A DNA stretch of 64,000 nucleotides from Phytohabitans flavus (GCF_011764545.1 NZ_AP022870.1:3208001-3272000), one strand, 5' to 3'. Positions 46,204-54,748 are shown, counted from the first letter of the stretch. Notes: generated from the sequence alone by a model not told the origin. A program made the numbers and translations.

Positions 46204-46232
46204 GATCGTATATGGAATGTGATTGTATGGTC
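46204..46232. promoter_or_regulatory. AT-rich operator-like site in the divergent CMD-like/MFS promoter region
   Basis: From 46204 the sequence reads GATCGTATATGG, then AATGTGATTGTATGGTC to 46232. It is a local AT island with GATCGTAT and GTATGGTC half-sites, about 120 bases before the CMD-like start and 40 bases before the MFS start. It shares GATTGTAT with bases near 57059 in front of the other CMD-like pair. Confidence 0.4.
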
Positions 46233-46270
46233 AAGGTGATCGGCGCGCACCGCGATGACCTGGAGGACCG

Positions 46271-47784
46271 TTGAGCGGACCAGCAGAAGCGGAGATCCCC
46301 CTCGCCGGCCCGGTCGGCCCGCGCGCCGCCTTCATCTCGCTGCGTACCCGCAACTACCGGCTCTTCGCCATCGGACAGTTCTTCTCCAGCACCGGCCTCT
46401 GGGTGCAGCGCATCGCGCAGGACTGGCTCGTGCTGACCCTCACCGGCAGCGCCACGGCCGTCGGCATCACCACCGCACTACAGTTCCTGCCCTCGGTCCT
46501 GTTCGGGCTGCTCGGCGGCTTGCTGGCCGACCGGTACTCGAAGCGGCGCCTGCTGCTCATCACGCAGACCGCGGCGGCCCTGATGTCCGCCCTGCTGGCC
46601 GTCCTCACCCTCACCGGCGTGGTGCACGCGTGGCATGTCTTCGTCATCGCCTTCGCGCTCGGCACCGCCGCCGCCCTGGAGATCCCCACCCGGCACTCGT
46701 TCGTCAACGAGCTTGTCCCGCCAGCCCAGCTGCGCAACGCGATAAGCCTGAACGCCGCGATCTTCCAGCTCGGCGCGCTGATCGGGCCGGCGATCAGCGG
46801 ATACCTCGTCACCGCCGTCGGTCCCGGCTACTCCTTCGCCATCAACGCCGCGGCGTACCTGGCCCCGATGGTCGCGCTGCTGCGGATGCGGGGGGACGCC
46901 TTGCGCCACCCGGTCCGGCCGGCGGTCACCGAGCGGGCCAGCCGCCAGCTCGTCGACGGCCTTCGCTACGTCGCCCACCGGCCCCAGATCCTGTGGCTCA
47001 CGGTGCTGATCGGTACGTTCGGCATCTTCATCGCGAGCATCCCGGTGACGAACGCGGCGTTCGCGCGGATGGTCTTCCACAGCGGTGCCGCGGGCTACGG
47101 GATGCTCAGCTCGGTGGTGGCGATCGGCTCGGTCCTCGGCGCCCTCTTCGCCGCCTCCCGAGGCCGCCCGAGACTGCGGACCAGCGTCCTGTCCGCGGCG
47201 GCCCTCGCGGGGCTCTTCCTGCTCGCCTCGGTCGTACCTGGGCTCGTCGGCTACGCGATCGTCGCGGGGCCATCGGTTTCGCCACGATGACCCTCGTGAC
47301 GGCCGCGAACTCCACGGTCCAGACCGCCGCCGAGGACCATGTCCGGGGCCGGGTCATCGGGCTGTACATGCTCGTGTTCCTCGGCGGCGGCGCGATCGGC
47401 GGACCGATCATCGGAGCCGTCGCCGAGTACTTCGGGCCGCGCGCCGGCATGCTCGTCGCCGGTGTGGCCGCCGGGCTTGTGACGCTGGTGGTCGCCGTGC
47501 AGCTGGGCCGGGCGGTCGGCTTCCGGTTCCGGCTTCGCCGGGTGCGCCGGCCGGCCGCCGCGGTCGTGGTCGCCGCGGCAACCCGGCAGCCGCAGCCCAC
47601 AGGCATCGTCTCCGACTCGGGGAACCCGGGCAAGGCTAGGCTTCCAGCACGATATCCGATACGATGTCGTATCGCGGCAGTGCCGGCCGCCCTCCCAACG
47701 GGAGTGACACAAGCGCGTGGACGTCAACTACACCATCCGCCAGCTGCAATACTTCGTCGCGGTCGCGCAGACCGGCACGATTAG
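46271..47784 (+). pseudogene. MFS transporter (enterobactin exporter-like), one apparent frameshift
   Basis: Starts at TTG 46271. Ten or more helices are seen, with the MFS loop LLGGLLADRYSKRRLL after helix 2 and RNYRLFAIGQFFSSTGLW at the start, as in the DUF894/EntS-type branch. The frame fails at VAGPSVSPR and the adjoining one continues ATMTLVTAANSTVQ, RGRVIGLYMLVFLGGGAIGG. One missing G in the G4 run at 47266-47269 explains it. The second frame stays open to 47784, past the LysR start at 47717 and over a palindrome, so the natural end is probably near 47.6 kb and a second slip is possible. It likely exports or imports a pathway compound. Confidence 0.8.
47657..47674. promoter_or_regulatory. 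Perfect palindrome upstream of the LysR gene
   Basis: CGATACGATGTCGTATCG is an 18-bp perfect palindrome 43 bases before the LysR start. Its core GATACGATNTCGTAT recurs at 57123-57137, upstream of the CMD-like pair, with a single base difference. Two such matches in 64 kb beside coregulated-looking genes point to one regulator's operator. Confidence 0.6.
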
Positions 47785-48640
47785 TGCCGCGGCGAGCCGC
47801 GTCCATGTCTCACAGTCCGCGCTCTCCCTGGCCGTCTCCCAGCTGGAGCGGGGCCTCGGCGTCAAGCTGCTGGTCCGGCACCGGGCCAAGGGCGTCGAGC
47901 TGACCCCGGCCGGGGCCCGGCTGCTACAGCACGCGGAGGCGCTGCTGGCCAAGGCGGCCGACCTCCAGTCGGAGGCGGGTGTGGAGCGGGGCGGCGCGCT
48001 CTCCGGCACGCTCGCGGTGGGCTGCTACACGACGCTCGCGCCGCTGTTCATCCCCCCGCTGCTGGCCGGGTTCAAGGAGGAGTGTCCGGGCATCATGCTG
48101 GAGCTCGCCGAGTACTCCCAGCCGGAGCTACAGCGGGACCTGCACGACGGCGTGCTGGAGCTGGCGCTGCTCTACGACTACCAGCTCGACGCCGACCTCG
48201 AGTACATCGAGGTGCGGACGCTGTACCCGCACGTGCTGATGGCCGAAGACCACCGCTTCGCCAAGGACGAGACGGTGAGCCTCACCGCCCTGGCCAACGA
48301 GCCGATGATCCTCTTCGACGTGCCGCCCAGCCGGGAAAACTGGGAGCGGATGATGAGCACCATCGGCATCGAGCCGATGCTCGGCCACCGCACTCATAAC
48401 TTCGAGCTCACCCGTTGCCTGGTGGGGCGCGGGCTCGGCTACGCGGTGCTCTTCCAGCACCCGACGGTCGACCTGACGTACGAGGGGCGGCGGGTCGTGG
48501 CCCGGCCCATCGAGGAAAACGTGCCGCCGATCCAGCTCGTGCTCGCGTACCCGTCGCGGACAAGCCTCACCGCCCGCGCGCACGCCTTCGCCGACTTCGC
48601 CATCGCCGCGCTCGCCGGACACCCGACACACCGTGAGTGA
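47717..48640 (+). CDS. LysR family transcriptional regulator
   Basis: 307 residues from GTG 47717. The winged helix-turn-helix fills the first 65 residues (IRQLQYFVAVAQTGTISAAA, then SQSALSLAVSQLERGLGVKL). The rest is the two-lobed effector-binding domain (TLAVGCYTTLAPLFIPPLLA onwards). LysR regulators of aromatic operons respond to pathway intermediates. Its stop lies inside the start of the CMD-family gene (eight-base overlap), so both are cotranscribed, probably with the second P450 operon downstream. Confidence 0.92.
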   Translation: MDVNYTIRQLQYFVAVAQTGTISAAASRVHVSQSALSLAVSQLERGLGVKLLVRHRAKGVELTPAGARLLQHAEALLAKAADLQSEAGVERGGALSGTLAVGCYTTLAPLFIPPLLAGFKEECPGIMLELAEYSQPELQRDLHDGVLELALLYDYQLDADLEYIEVRTLYPHVLMAEDHRFAKDETVSLTALANEPMILFDVPPSRENWERMMSTIGIEPMLGHRTHNFELTRCLVGRGLGYAVLFQHPTVDLTYEGRRVVARPIEENVPPIQLVLAYPSRTSLTARAHAFADFAIAALAGHPTHRE

Positions 48641-49328
48641 GCTGTCCGGCCGGCCACGCTCGGCACAGGATCCGCGCGTGGGTCTGACCGACCCCGAAAC
48701 ACTCACCGGGCCCCGGCGCGCGCTGTACGACGCGATCGCGGGCGGGCCCCGCCGGCAGCAGCGGGGCCAGGTGCCGATCGCCGACGAGCAGGGCAGGTTG
48801 CTCGGACCGTTCGGCCTCATGCTGATCGCCCCCGAGGTGGGTGACGCCGTCCAGCGGCTCGGCGCGGCGCTGCGCTTCCAGAGCGGCCTGAGCCCGCGCG
48901 TCCGCGAGCTGGCCATCCTCACCGTGGCCGTGGCGACGGGCTGCGAGTTCGAGTGGTGGGCGCACGAGCAGGCCGCCCTGGCCGCCGGCCTGGACCCCGC
49001 ACAGCTACAGTCCATCTTGGACGGCAGTTTGCCCGAGGGCCTCACCGGCGCCGAGCGGGAAGCCGCCCGTGTATGCCTCGCCCTCGCCCACCGGCACCGG
49101 CTCGACGACGACGAGTATGCGAGCGCCGAGCGCACCCTCGGCCCGGTCACGCTCGCGGAGCTCACCTGGCTCGTCGGCTACTACTCCACGCTCGCCCTCG
49201 CGCTCGCCGTCTTCGCCCCGCCCTCGCCCGCGCCCTCGACCGAAGGCCAGCCCTCGCCCTCGACGGGAGAGCAGCCTTCGCCCTCGACCGGAGACCAGCC
49301 GGATACTTCATCGCGGAAACCGAGGTAG
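48633..49328 (+). CDS. Carboxymuconolactone decarboxylase family protein with Pro/Ser repeat tail
   Basis: 231 residues from GTG 48633. The CMD domain covers about residues 40-190: LSPRVRELAILTVAVATGCEFEW and WWAHEQAALAAGLDPAQL, then TLAELTWLVGYYSTLALAL. A Cys-Glu-Phe-Glu-Trp replaces the redox CxxC, so this is not a peroxidase-type AhpD. The C-terminal 35 residues are a low-complexity tail of three eight-residue units (PSPSTGEQ-like) encoded by a 24-base tandem repeat at 49233-49302. The function is probably on a lactone or enol intermediate. Confidence 0.82.
   Translation: MSELSGRPRSAQDPRVGLTDPETLTGPRRALYDAIAGGPRRQQRGQVPIADEQGRLLGPFGLMLIAPEVGDAVQRLGAALRFQSGLSPRVRELAILTVAVATGCEFEWWAHEQAALAAGLDPAQLQSILDGSLPEGLTGAEREAARVCLALAHRHRLDDDEYASAERTLGPVTLAELTWLVGYYSTLALALAVFAPPSPAPSTEGQPSPSTGEQPSPSTGDQPDTSSRKPR
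49233..49302 (+). repeat. 24-base tandem repeat encoding a Pro/Ser/Thr tail
   Basis: Nearly three units of 24 bases beginning CCCTCGACCGAAGGCCAG, in frame with the CMD-family gene. Copy number could vary between strains, changing tail length by eight residues per unit without breaking the frame. Confidence 0.65.
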
Positions 49329-49346
49329 AAGGCAAGGAATGCAGGT

Positions 49347-49376
49347 TTGACGCTCGTTCTCGGGCGTTCCTAGGCT
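49347..49376 (+). promoter_or_regulatory. Putative promoter of the second P450 operon
   Basis: TTGACG (49347-49352) and TAGGCT (49371-49376) are 18 bases apart, about 70 bases before the P450 start. The boxes fit the housekeeping sigma consensus of actinobacteria moderately well. The 116-base gap otherwise shows no feature. Confidence 0.4.
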
Positions 49377-49444
49377 GCGGTACTACGTCTCCGCAGCGGC
49401 CACCACGGGCCACGGCGGACGGTCCGGCGGTGAGGTGAACGGTA

Positions 49445-50803
49445 GTGCCTTCAGACCAAAAGACGATCGTCGACGAGATTTCGCTGTCCGACCTCTACGA
49501 CGACCCGTATCCGATCTACCGGCGGCTGCGCACGGAGGCGCCGGTGGCCTGGGTGCCGGTCGCCAACCGATATCTCGTGACCCGCTACGACGACATCGTC
49601 CATCTTGAACGGCACCCGGAAATCTTCATCGCCAACGAGCACGGTTCGCTGATGACCCGCATCATGGGCCACACGTTGCTGCGCAAGGACGGCGCCGCGC
49701 ACCGCCGGGAGCGGGCCGCGGCCGAGGCGCCGATGCGCCCGCGTACCGTCAACCGGCACTGGATGCCGCTGTTCCAGCGCAACGCCGACGACCTGATCGA
49801 CGAGTTCGCCGCCGACGGCGGGGGCGACCTGTTCCGGCAGTTCGCCGGGCCGCTCGCGGCGCGCAACCTCGCGCTGGTGCTCGGCCTGCGGGACGCCAGC
49901 GACGTGGACATGCAGCGGTGGTCGCAGGCGATGATGGACGGCGGCGGCAACTACGCCGACGACCCGGTGGTCTGGGAGCGGGCCGACAAGGCCGCGGCCG
50001 AGATCGACGAGGCCGTCTACGCGGCGGTCCGGCACGTGCGCGAGCACCCCGACGAGTCGGTCATCTCCTCGATGGTGCACGCCGCGGACCCGCTGACCGT
50101 CGACGAGATCCGCGCCAACGTGAAGGTCTTCGTCGGCGGCGGGCTCAACGAGCCGCGCGACTCCATCTCCGTTGCGATCTGGGCCGTGCTGACCCACCCG
50201 GAAATCCGTGCCGCGGTCGAGCAGGACCCGGCGCGGTGGCGGGCGGTGTTCGAGGAAGCGATCCGCTGGGTCGCGCCGATCGGCATGTACCCCCGAGAGG
50301 TCGCGCAGCCCGTCGAGCTGGGCGGTGTGACCCTGGAGCCCGGCTCCCGCCTCGGCGTGTGCATCGGCTCCGCCAACCGCGACGAGAGCGTCTTCGAGCG
50401 GCCGGACGACTTCGACATCAACCGGCCCAGCAAGGCGCACATCGCATTCGGCGGCGGCCCGCATTTCTGCCTCGGCACCTGGGTCGCACGCGCGCAGGTC
50501 GCCCAGGTCGCGCTCCCGACGCTCTTCCGGCGGCTGCCCGACCTTCGGCTCAGCGACACCCAGGAAGTACGGCTCGGCGGTTGGGTGTTCCGCGGGCTGC
50601 TCAACCTGCCCACCCTTTGGGGGTGTGAGCCATGCTGCCGCCGCCACCGTTCAACCTGGACGAGCCGGGCACGATCGAGTTCACCGCGCGGCGGGCGCTC
50701 GAAGGGCAGGCGCTCAACCGGTTCGCGCTCAGCCTGCGCAAGCCGGACAACCGCGCCGCGTTCCTCGCCGACGAGGCGGCGTACATGCGCGCCGCCGACC
50801 TGA
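49445..50803 (+). CDS. Cytochrome P450 (CYP255-like), copy 2; 3' end likely shifted by one base
   Basis: Starts at GTG 49445. Motifs match copy 1: I-helix FVGGGLNEPRD, EEAIRW, VAPIGMYPR, heme loop FGGGPHFCLGTWVAR and C-terminal GGWVFRGLLNLPTLWG. As sequenced the frame runs past the expected end into the dioxygenase gene to 50803. One more G in the G5 run at 50619-50623 would give WGV and a stop at 50626-50628, for 394 residues against 393 in copy 1. The last 58 codons are therefore probably not real. It heads the operon P450, LigA-like, LigB-like, FAH, NTF2-like, hydrolase, and presumably shares the ferredoxin at 41.7 kb. Confidence 0.86.
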   Translation: MPSDQKTIVDEISLSDLYDDPYPIYRRLRTEAPVAWVPVANRYLVTRYDDIVHLERHPEIFIANEHGSLMTRIMGHTLLRKDGAAHRRERAAAEAPMRPRTVNRHWMPLFQRNADDLIDEFAADGGGDLFRQFAGPLAARNLALVLGLRDASDVDMQRWSQAMMDGGGNYADDPVVWERADKAAAEIDEAVYAAVRHVREHPDESVISSMVHAADPLTVDEIRANVKVFVGGGLNEPRDSISVAIWAVLTHPEIRAAVEQDPARWRAVFEEAIRWVAPIGMYPREVAQPVELGGVTLEPGSRLGVCIGSANRDESVFERPDDFDINRPSKAHIAFGGGPHFCLGTWVARAQVAQVALPTLFRRLPDLRLSDTQEVRLGGWVFRGLLNLPTLWGCEPCCRRHRSTWTSRARSSSPRGGRSKGRRSTGSRSACASRTTAPRSSPTRRRTCAPPT

Positions 50804-51009
50804 GCGACGACGAGATCGACCTGGTACGCCAGCGCGACTGGACCGGCCTCATGCGGGCCGGCGGCCACCTCCAGTCGGTGCTCAAGCTCGCCGCGACCGT
50901 CGGCCAGGACCTCTGGCACGTCGGCGCCCACAACGCCGGTTGTACGAAGGACGAGCTTGTCGCCGCGTGCCCGCGCCGGGTCACCGGGCTGCCGGGGAGT
51001 GACGGCTGA
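50632..51009 (+). CDS. LigA-like alpha subunit of a type II extradiol dioxygenase
   Basis: 125 residues from ATG 50632. All-helical, with ALNRFALSLRKPDNRAAFLADE and VRQRDWTGLMRAGGHLQSVL typical of the LigA alpha subunit of protocatechuate 4,5-dioxygenase, which caps the active site of the beta subunit. The gene overlaps the start of the LigB-like gene as TGATG, so the subunits are made together. The separate small subunit argues against the single-chain gallate or DHPAO types. Confidence 0.85.
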   Translation: MLPPPPFNLDEPGTIEFTARRALEGQALNRFALSLRKPDNRAAFLADEAAYMRAADLSDDEIDLVRQRDWTGLMRAGGHLQSVLKLAATVGQDLWHVGAHNAGCTKDELVAACPRRVTGLPGSDG

Positions 51010-51902
51010 TGGCCCGCGTCGTCGCCGGGATCGGCATCTCGCACACCCCGTCCATGGGCATCGAGTTCGACCGCGGGATGGCCAGCGAGTCCGGCTTCAG
51101 CCCGCGCTGGCAGCCGTGGTACGACGGCACCCGGCGGGTCGAGCGGCTCCTGCACGCGCTGGCACCGGACCACCTCGTCGTGGTGTACAACGACCACCTC
51201 AACTACTTCGACCTCGACAACTACCCGACGCTCGCCATCGGGGTCGGCGACCGGTTCCGGCAGGCGGACGAGGGCTGGGGGCCGCGGCCGGTGCCCGACC
51301 TCAACGGCGACGTCCGATGGGGCCTGCACCTCACCGAGCACCTCGTCGCCAGCGAGTTCGACATGACGGTGAGCCAGGACCTCGCGGTGGACCACGGCAT
51401 CTTCTCCTGGATGCCGTACCTGCTTGAGCGCCCCTGGCCGGTCGCCATCACGCCGATCGCGGTCAACATGATCCGCCACCCCCTGCCGACAGCGCACCGG
51501 CTGTACTGCCTCGGCCGCGCTATCCGCGCCGGCATCGAGTCCTTCGACGCGGACGAGCGGGTCGTCGTGGTCAGCACCGGCGGCATGTCCCACCAGATCA
51601 GCGGCGCGCGGTTCGGCATCGCGAACGAGGGCCTCGACCAGTGGTTCCTGGAGATGCTCCCGGAGCATCTCGACGAGCTGATGGCGATTCCGGTACGCGA
51701 GTACATGCGCTACGGCGGGACCGAGGCCGCCGAGCTGTCGCTCTGGTTCGCCATGCGCTCGGCGCTTTCCCCAGACGCCCGTGCGGTGTACAGCTTCCAG
51801 ACGTTTCCCGCGGTGACCGGCTGCGGCGCGCTGATGATGCTCGAGCCCGGCGTGACGGTCGCGCTCGACGAGCAGGACGAGAAGACGGAGGCAACCCGAT
51901 GA
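51009..51902 (+). CDS. LigB-like catalytic subunit of a type II extradiol dioxygenase
   Basis: 297 residues from ATG 51009. Iron ligands and the catalytic His are visible: SHTPSMG (His about residue 12), YNDHLNYFD (His about 61) and TGGMSHQ (His about 195). The family cleaves catechol rings using Fe(II) and O2; LigAB acts on protocatechuate at the 4,5 bond. The actual catechol is unknown. Unlike the VOC-type dioxygenase at 39.2 kb, this enzyme is structurally unrelated, so the cluster holds two different ring-opening systems. Stop overlaps the FAH start as ATGA. Confidence 0.88.
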   Translation: MARVVAGIGISHTPSMGIEFDRGMASESGFSPRWQPWYDGTRRVERLLHALAPDHLVVVYNDHLNYFDLDNYPTLAIGVGDRFRQADEGWGPRPVPDLNGDVRWGLHLTEHLVASEFDMTVSQDLAVDHGIFSWMPYLLERPWPVAITPIAVNMIRHPLPTAHRLYCLGRAIRAGIESFDADERVVVVSTGGMSHQISGARFGIANEGLDQWFLEMLPEHLDELMAIPVREYMRYGGTEAAELSLWFAMRSALSPDARAVYSFQTFPAVTGCGALMMLEPGVTVALDEQDEKTEATR

Positions 51903-52825
51903 GGTTCGGCACGGTCCGCGCGAACGGGCACGAGCGCGTGGTGCTCGGCGTCGGCGAGGAGCGGGCGCTCCCGCTTGACGGCGTAACCAGTCTCGCCCGC
52001 GTCATCGAGGAGTGGCCGGCGGCCGAGCCCGCGGTCAAGCAGGCCCTCGCCGGCGACCTGACGCGGGCGCGGCACGTCGACCAGTTCGAGTGGCTGCCAC
52101 CGATCCCCCGCCCCGGGAAAGTCATCTGCGTGGCGCTGAACAACAGCGCCAACACCGACCGCATCATGAGCGGACCCAAGCATCCCGCGATGTTCCTCAA
52201 GCCGGCGAGCGCGCTCATCGGCCACGGACAGTCGATCCGGCTCCGCGCGGAGTACGGCCGGGTGCACCCCGAGCCGGAGCTCGCGGTGGTGGTCGGCCGG
52301 GGCGGCGAGGATATCCCGCGCGACGCGGCCATGGACCACGTCTTCGGGTACACCATCATGAACGACCTCACCTCGCCCACCATGCGGGGCGAGGACACGT
52401 TCCACTACCGTGCCATCCACCCCGCCGCCGACGGCTCCGGCGATGTGTCCTACGTGGACACCTGGGTCACGTACCCGATGCGCTACAAGGGCTCCGACAC
52501 GTTCGGTCCGATCGGTCCGTGGGTCGCCACGAAGGACGACATCCCGGACCCGCACGACCTGACCATCCGCTGCCTGCACCAGGGACGCGTCGTCACCGAG
52601 GACAACACGCGAAACCTGCTGCACTCGGTGGCCGACGTCATCGCGTTCGTGTCGCGGTACACGGCGCTGGAGACCGGCGACATCATCGCGATGGGCACCG
52701 CACTGAAGGCGTCCGCGAAGGGCGGCTCGGCCGTGCAGAACGTCGACCTCACCACGCTCGGCGGGCCGGTCGACGTGACCATCTCCGGCATCGGCACGCT
52801 GAGCAGCCCGGTGGAGATGCGATGA
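51899..52825 (+). CDS. Fumarylacetoacetate hydrolase family protein
   Basis: 308 residues from ATG 51899. The metal site of the FAH fold is visible: ExE in HPEPELAVVVGR (about residue 120) and Asp in YTIMNDLTSP. The C-terminal part includes ALETGDIIAMGTA and a short ISGIGTLSSP end strand. Family members act as hydratases, isomerases, decarboxylases or C-C hydrolases on ring-cleavage products. Its place directly after LigAB suggests hydration or decarboxylation of the opened ring. Four-base overlaps couple it on both sides. Confidence 0.88.
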   Translation: MRFGTVRANGHERVVLGVGEERALPLDGVTSLARVIEEWPAAEPAVKQALAGDLTRARHVDQFEWLPPIPRPGKVICVALNNSANTDRIMSGPKHPAMFLKPASALIGHGQSIRLRAEYGRVHPEPELAVVVGRGGEDIPRDAAMDHVFGYTIMNDLTSPTMRGEDTFHYRAIHPAADGSGDVSYVDTWVTYPMRYKGSDTFGPIGPWVATKDDIPDPHDLTIRCLHQGRVVTEDNTRNLLHSVADVIAFVSRYTALETGDIIAMGTALKASAKGGSAVQNVDLTTLGGPVDVTISGIGTLSSPVEMR

Positions 52826-53262
52826 CGGCGGAGATCCGGGCCGCCGTCGACGCGGTGATGGCGGAGTGGGCGTGGCACATCGACCACGGCGACGTCGACG
52901 CGCTTGTCGCGCTCTTCACCGACGACGCGCGGTACGTCGCCGGTGGCGTGACCCTCGACGGCAAGGGCGAGATCGAGGAGCGCTACAGGTCGCGTACCCG
53001 GCACGGCGCCCGGACCACCCGGCACGTCTACAGTGGACTGCGCCTGACCGAGGTCACCCCGGCGGCAGTCCGGGCGACGAGCACCTGGATCTGCTACGCG
53101 GCCAACGCGCCGGCACCTGTGGAAGGTACCCGGGTGTTCCTCGTCGCGGACTTCCTCGACCGGCTGACCCACTGCGCCGACGGGCGGTGGCGGCTGGCCG
53201 AGCGCACCATCGTCGACGTCTTTCGGGACTCCACGCTTGCCCCGGTGCGGGTACCGGTATGA
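52822..53262 (+). CDS. NTF2-like (SnoaL/ring-hydroxylating dioxygenase beta-like) family protein
   Basis: 146 residues from ATG 52822, overlapping the FAH stop as ATGA. It has the cone-shaped NTF2 fold pattern: an N-terminal helix (AEWAWHIDHGDVDALVALFT), FTDDARYVAGG, IEERYRSR, then alternating strands ending DGRWRLAERTIVDVF. Such proteins act as isomerases, dehydratases or polyketide cyclases, or as beta subunits of Rieske oxygenases. No alpha subunit is present, so a small stand-alone enzyme in the pathway is likelier. Confidence 0.82.
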   Translation: MTAEIRAAVDAVMAEWAWHIDHGDVDALVALFTDDARYVAGGVTLDGKGEIEERYRSRTRHGARTTRHVYSGLRLTEVTPAAVRATSTWICYAANAPAPVEGTRVFLVADFLDRLTHCADGRWRLAERTIVDVFRDSTLAPVRVPV

Positions 53263-54119
53263 CGGCGCCGACCCCGTTCGCCGTCGACGTACCCGGAGGC
53301 CGGCTGTACGGCGAGGCGGCCGGCGCCGGTCCGGCCGTGGTACTCCTGCACGGGTTCGGCTGTGACATGTCGATGTGGGACCCGCAGTTCGAGGAGTTCG
53401 CGCGGCGGCATCGGACGGTCCGGTACGACATGCGCGGCTTCGGTGAGTCCGCGCCGCCGGTCGCCGGTGCCGATCACGTCGCCGACCTGCTCGCCGTCCT
53501 CGACGCGCTCGACGTCGCGCGGGCGCACCTTGTCGGTCTCTCGCTCGGCGGCAACCTCGGGCTCGCAGCCGCGGTCGAGGCACCGGACCGGGTCGCCAGC
53601 CTTGTGCTCTGCTCCCCCGGGCTGCCCGGGCACCGGTGGACGACGCCCCGGCCGCCCGACGAGGCAGCGGCCGTGGCCCGCCGCGACGGAATCGCCGCTG
53701 CCAAGGACTTCTGGCTCAGCCACAAGCTATTCGAACCTACCCGTGCCCACCCGACGGCATATCGCGCGCTGGCGTCGATGGTCGAGCGGTTCGCCGGCGC
53801 ACCGTGGCGCGATGGGGCCGCGGTCGAGCCACTCCCCCCGGTGGCGGACCGGCTCGGCGCGGTGGCGGCCACCACGCTCGTCGTCAACGGCGAGCAGGAC
53901 CTGCCTGGCTACCGAGAGATCGGCGAGATCGTACATCGGGGCGTGCCCCGCGCCGAGCGCCGCGAGGTATCCGGCGCCGGCCATTTCGTAAGCCTCGAAC
54001 AGCCCACCGCCTTCAACCGCCTCGCCGACCGTTTCCTCGACCGGGTCGACCGGAGCCCCACGACCGACCGGCACCACAGGTCCGGGCCGACAGCGGCATC
54101 CGACCGGGCGAGATCGTGA
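53259..54119 (+). CDS. Alpha/beta hydrolase (meta-cleavage product or lactone hydrolase-like)
   Basis: 286 residues from ATG 53259 (ATGA overlap). It has LLHGFGCDMSMWDPQ, the elbow GLSLGGNLGLAAA (Ser about residue 92), an acid in NGEQDLPGY and His in GAGHFVSLEQP, a full triad in the 3-oxoadipate enol-lactonase/MhpC layout. It follows LigAB, FAH and the NTF2-like gene, so hydrolysis of a ring-cleavage product or enol-lactone fits. The C-terminal 20 residues (after FLDRVDRS) look unconserved. Confidence 0.85.
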   Translation: MTAPTPFAVDVPGGRLYGEAAGAGPAVVLLHGFGCDMSMWDPQFEEFARRHRTVRYDMRGFGESAPPVAGADHVADLLAVLDALDVARAHLVGLSLGGNLGLAAAVEAPDRVASLVLCSPGLPGHRWTTPRPPDEAAAVARRDGIAAAKDFWLSHKLFEPTRAHPTAYRALASMVERFAGAPWRDGAAVEPLPPVADRLGAVAATTLVVNGEQDLPGYREIGEIVHRGVPRAERREVSGAGHFVSLEQPTAFNRLADRFLDRVDRSPTTDRHHRSGPTAASDRARS

Positions 54120-54133
54120 TCCTGGAGGAGAAG

Positions 54134-54667
54134 ATGACACCCCACGACCTGAACCCCCGCACATTCCGGCCCGGCCAGCAGGGACCGTCCTCCGCGACGA
54201 TGGTCGAGGAGGAGCCGTCGAGCCCGGGCGCGTCGCCCGACGGGTGGACGGACGACCCGCAGTCGCGCGGCCGGATCGTCGAGGCGATCGCGATGCTGGA
54301 GTCGGCGGCGACCGCGATGGGTGCCGCGGCGTTGACCCCGGCCGACCTGCGTTCGGCACGGCAGACCAACCAGCTGCTCGCCGAGGCCGCCGGGCACGAG
54401 GTGCCCGGCCGCGTGGTCGAGCTGATCGGCGAGTTTCACCGGCAGCTCTACGCCCGCTGCGCCAACTCGCGGCTAATCGAGCTGATCGGCGAGGAGATGA
54501 CGCTGCTGCGGGCGGTCGAGCACGACCCGGTGCGGCTGTCACCGGCCCGGCTGCGCGGGATCGTCGAGGAGCACGAACAGCTTGTCGACCTCATCGCGAC
54601 CGATCCCACGGCGCCGACAATCCGGTACGTGCTTCGCGCGCACCGCGAGCGCGTCTGCTACCTGTGA
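54134..54667 (+). CDS. FCD-domain protein lacking a DNA-binding domain
   Basis: 177 residues from ATG 54134 behind a strong GGAGGAGAAG. From about residue 45 it has the helical FCD ligand-binding fold (GRIVEAIAMLESAATAMGAA, VELIGEFHRQLYARCANSRL, LRGIVEEHEQLVDLIATDPT). Normal GntR/FadR regulators place a winged helix of about 70 residues in front; here the first 45 residues are polar and show no such domain. It may sense the pathway ligand and pair with the full-length GntR protein at 60.4 kb, or act as an enzyme or ligand sink. Ends the P450-2 operon. Confidence 0.75.
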   Translation: MTPHDLNPRTFRPGQQGPSSATMVEEEPSSPGASPDGWTDDPQSRGRIVEAIAMLESAATAMGAAALTPADLRSARQTNQLLAEAAGHEVPGRVVELIGEFHRQLYARCANSRLIELIGEEMTLLRAVEHDPVRLSPARLRGIVEEHEQLVDLIATDPTAPTIRYVLRAHRERVCYL

Positions 54668-54705
54668 GGCGCCCGCCGTGGGCGCGACCGCGATCGGTGA
54701 GGGGT

Positions 54706-54747
54706 CGGCTGCCGCACGGCGAAGGGCACGTCGCGGTGCGGCAGCCG
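54706..54747. terminator. Bidirectional hairpin terminator
   Basis: A 12-bp stem, CGGCTGCCGCAC with its complement at 54736-54747, and an 18-base loop fill the gap between the convergent FCD and DhaL genes. No U tract. Confidence 0.6.
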
Positions 54748-54748
54748 G

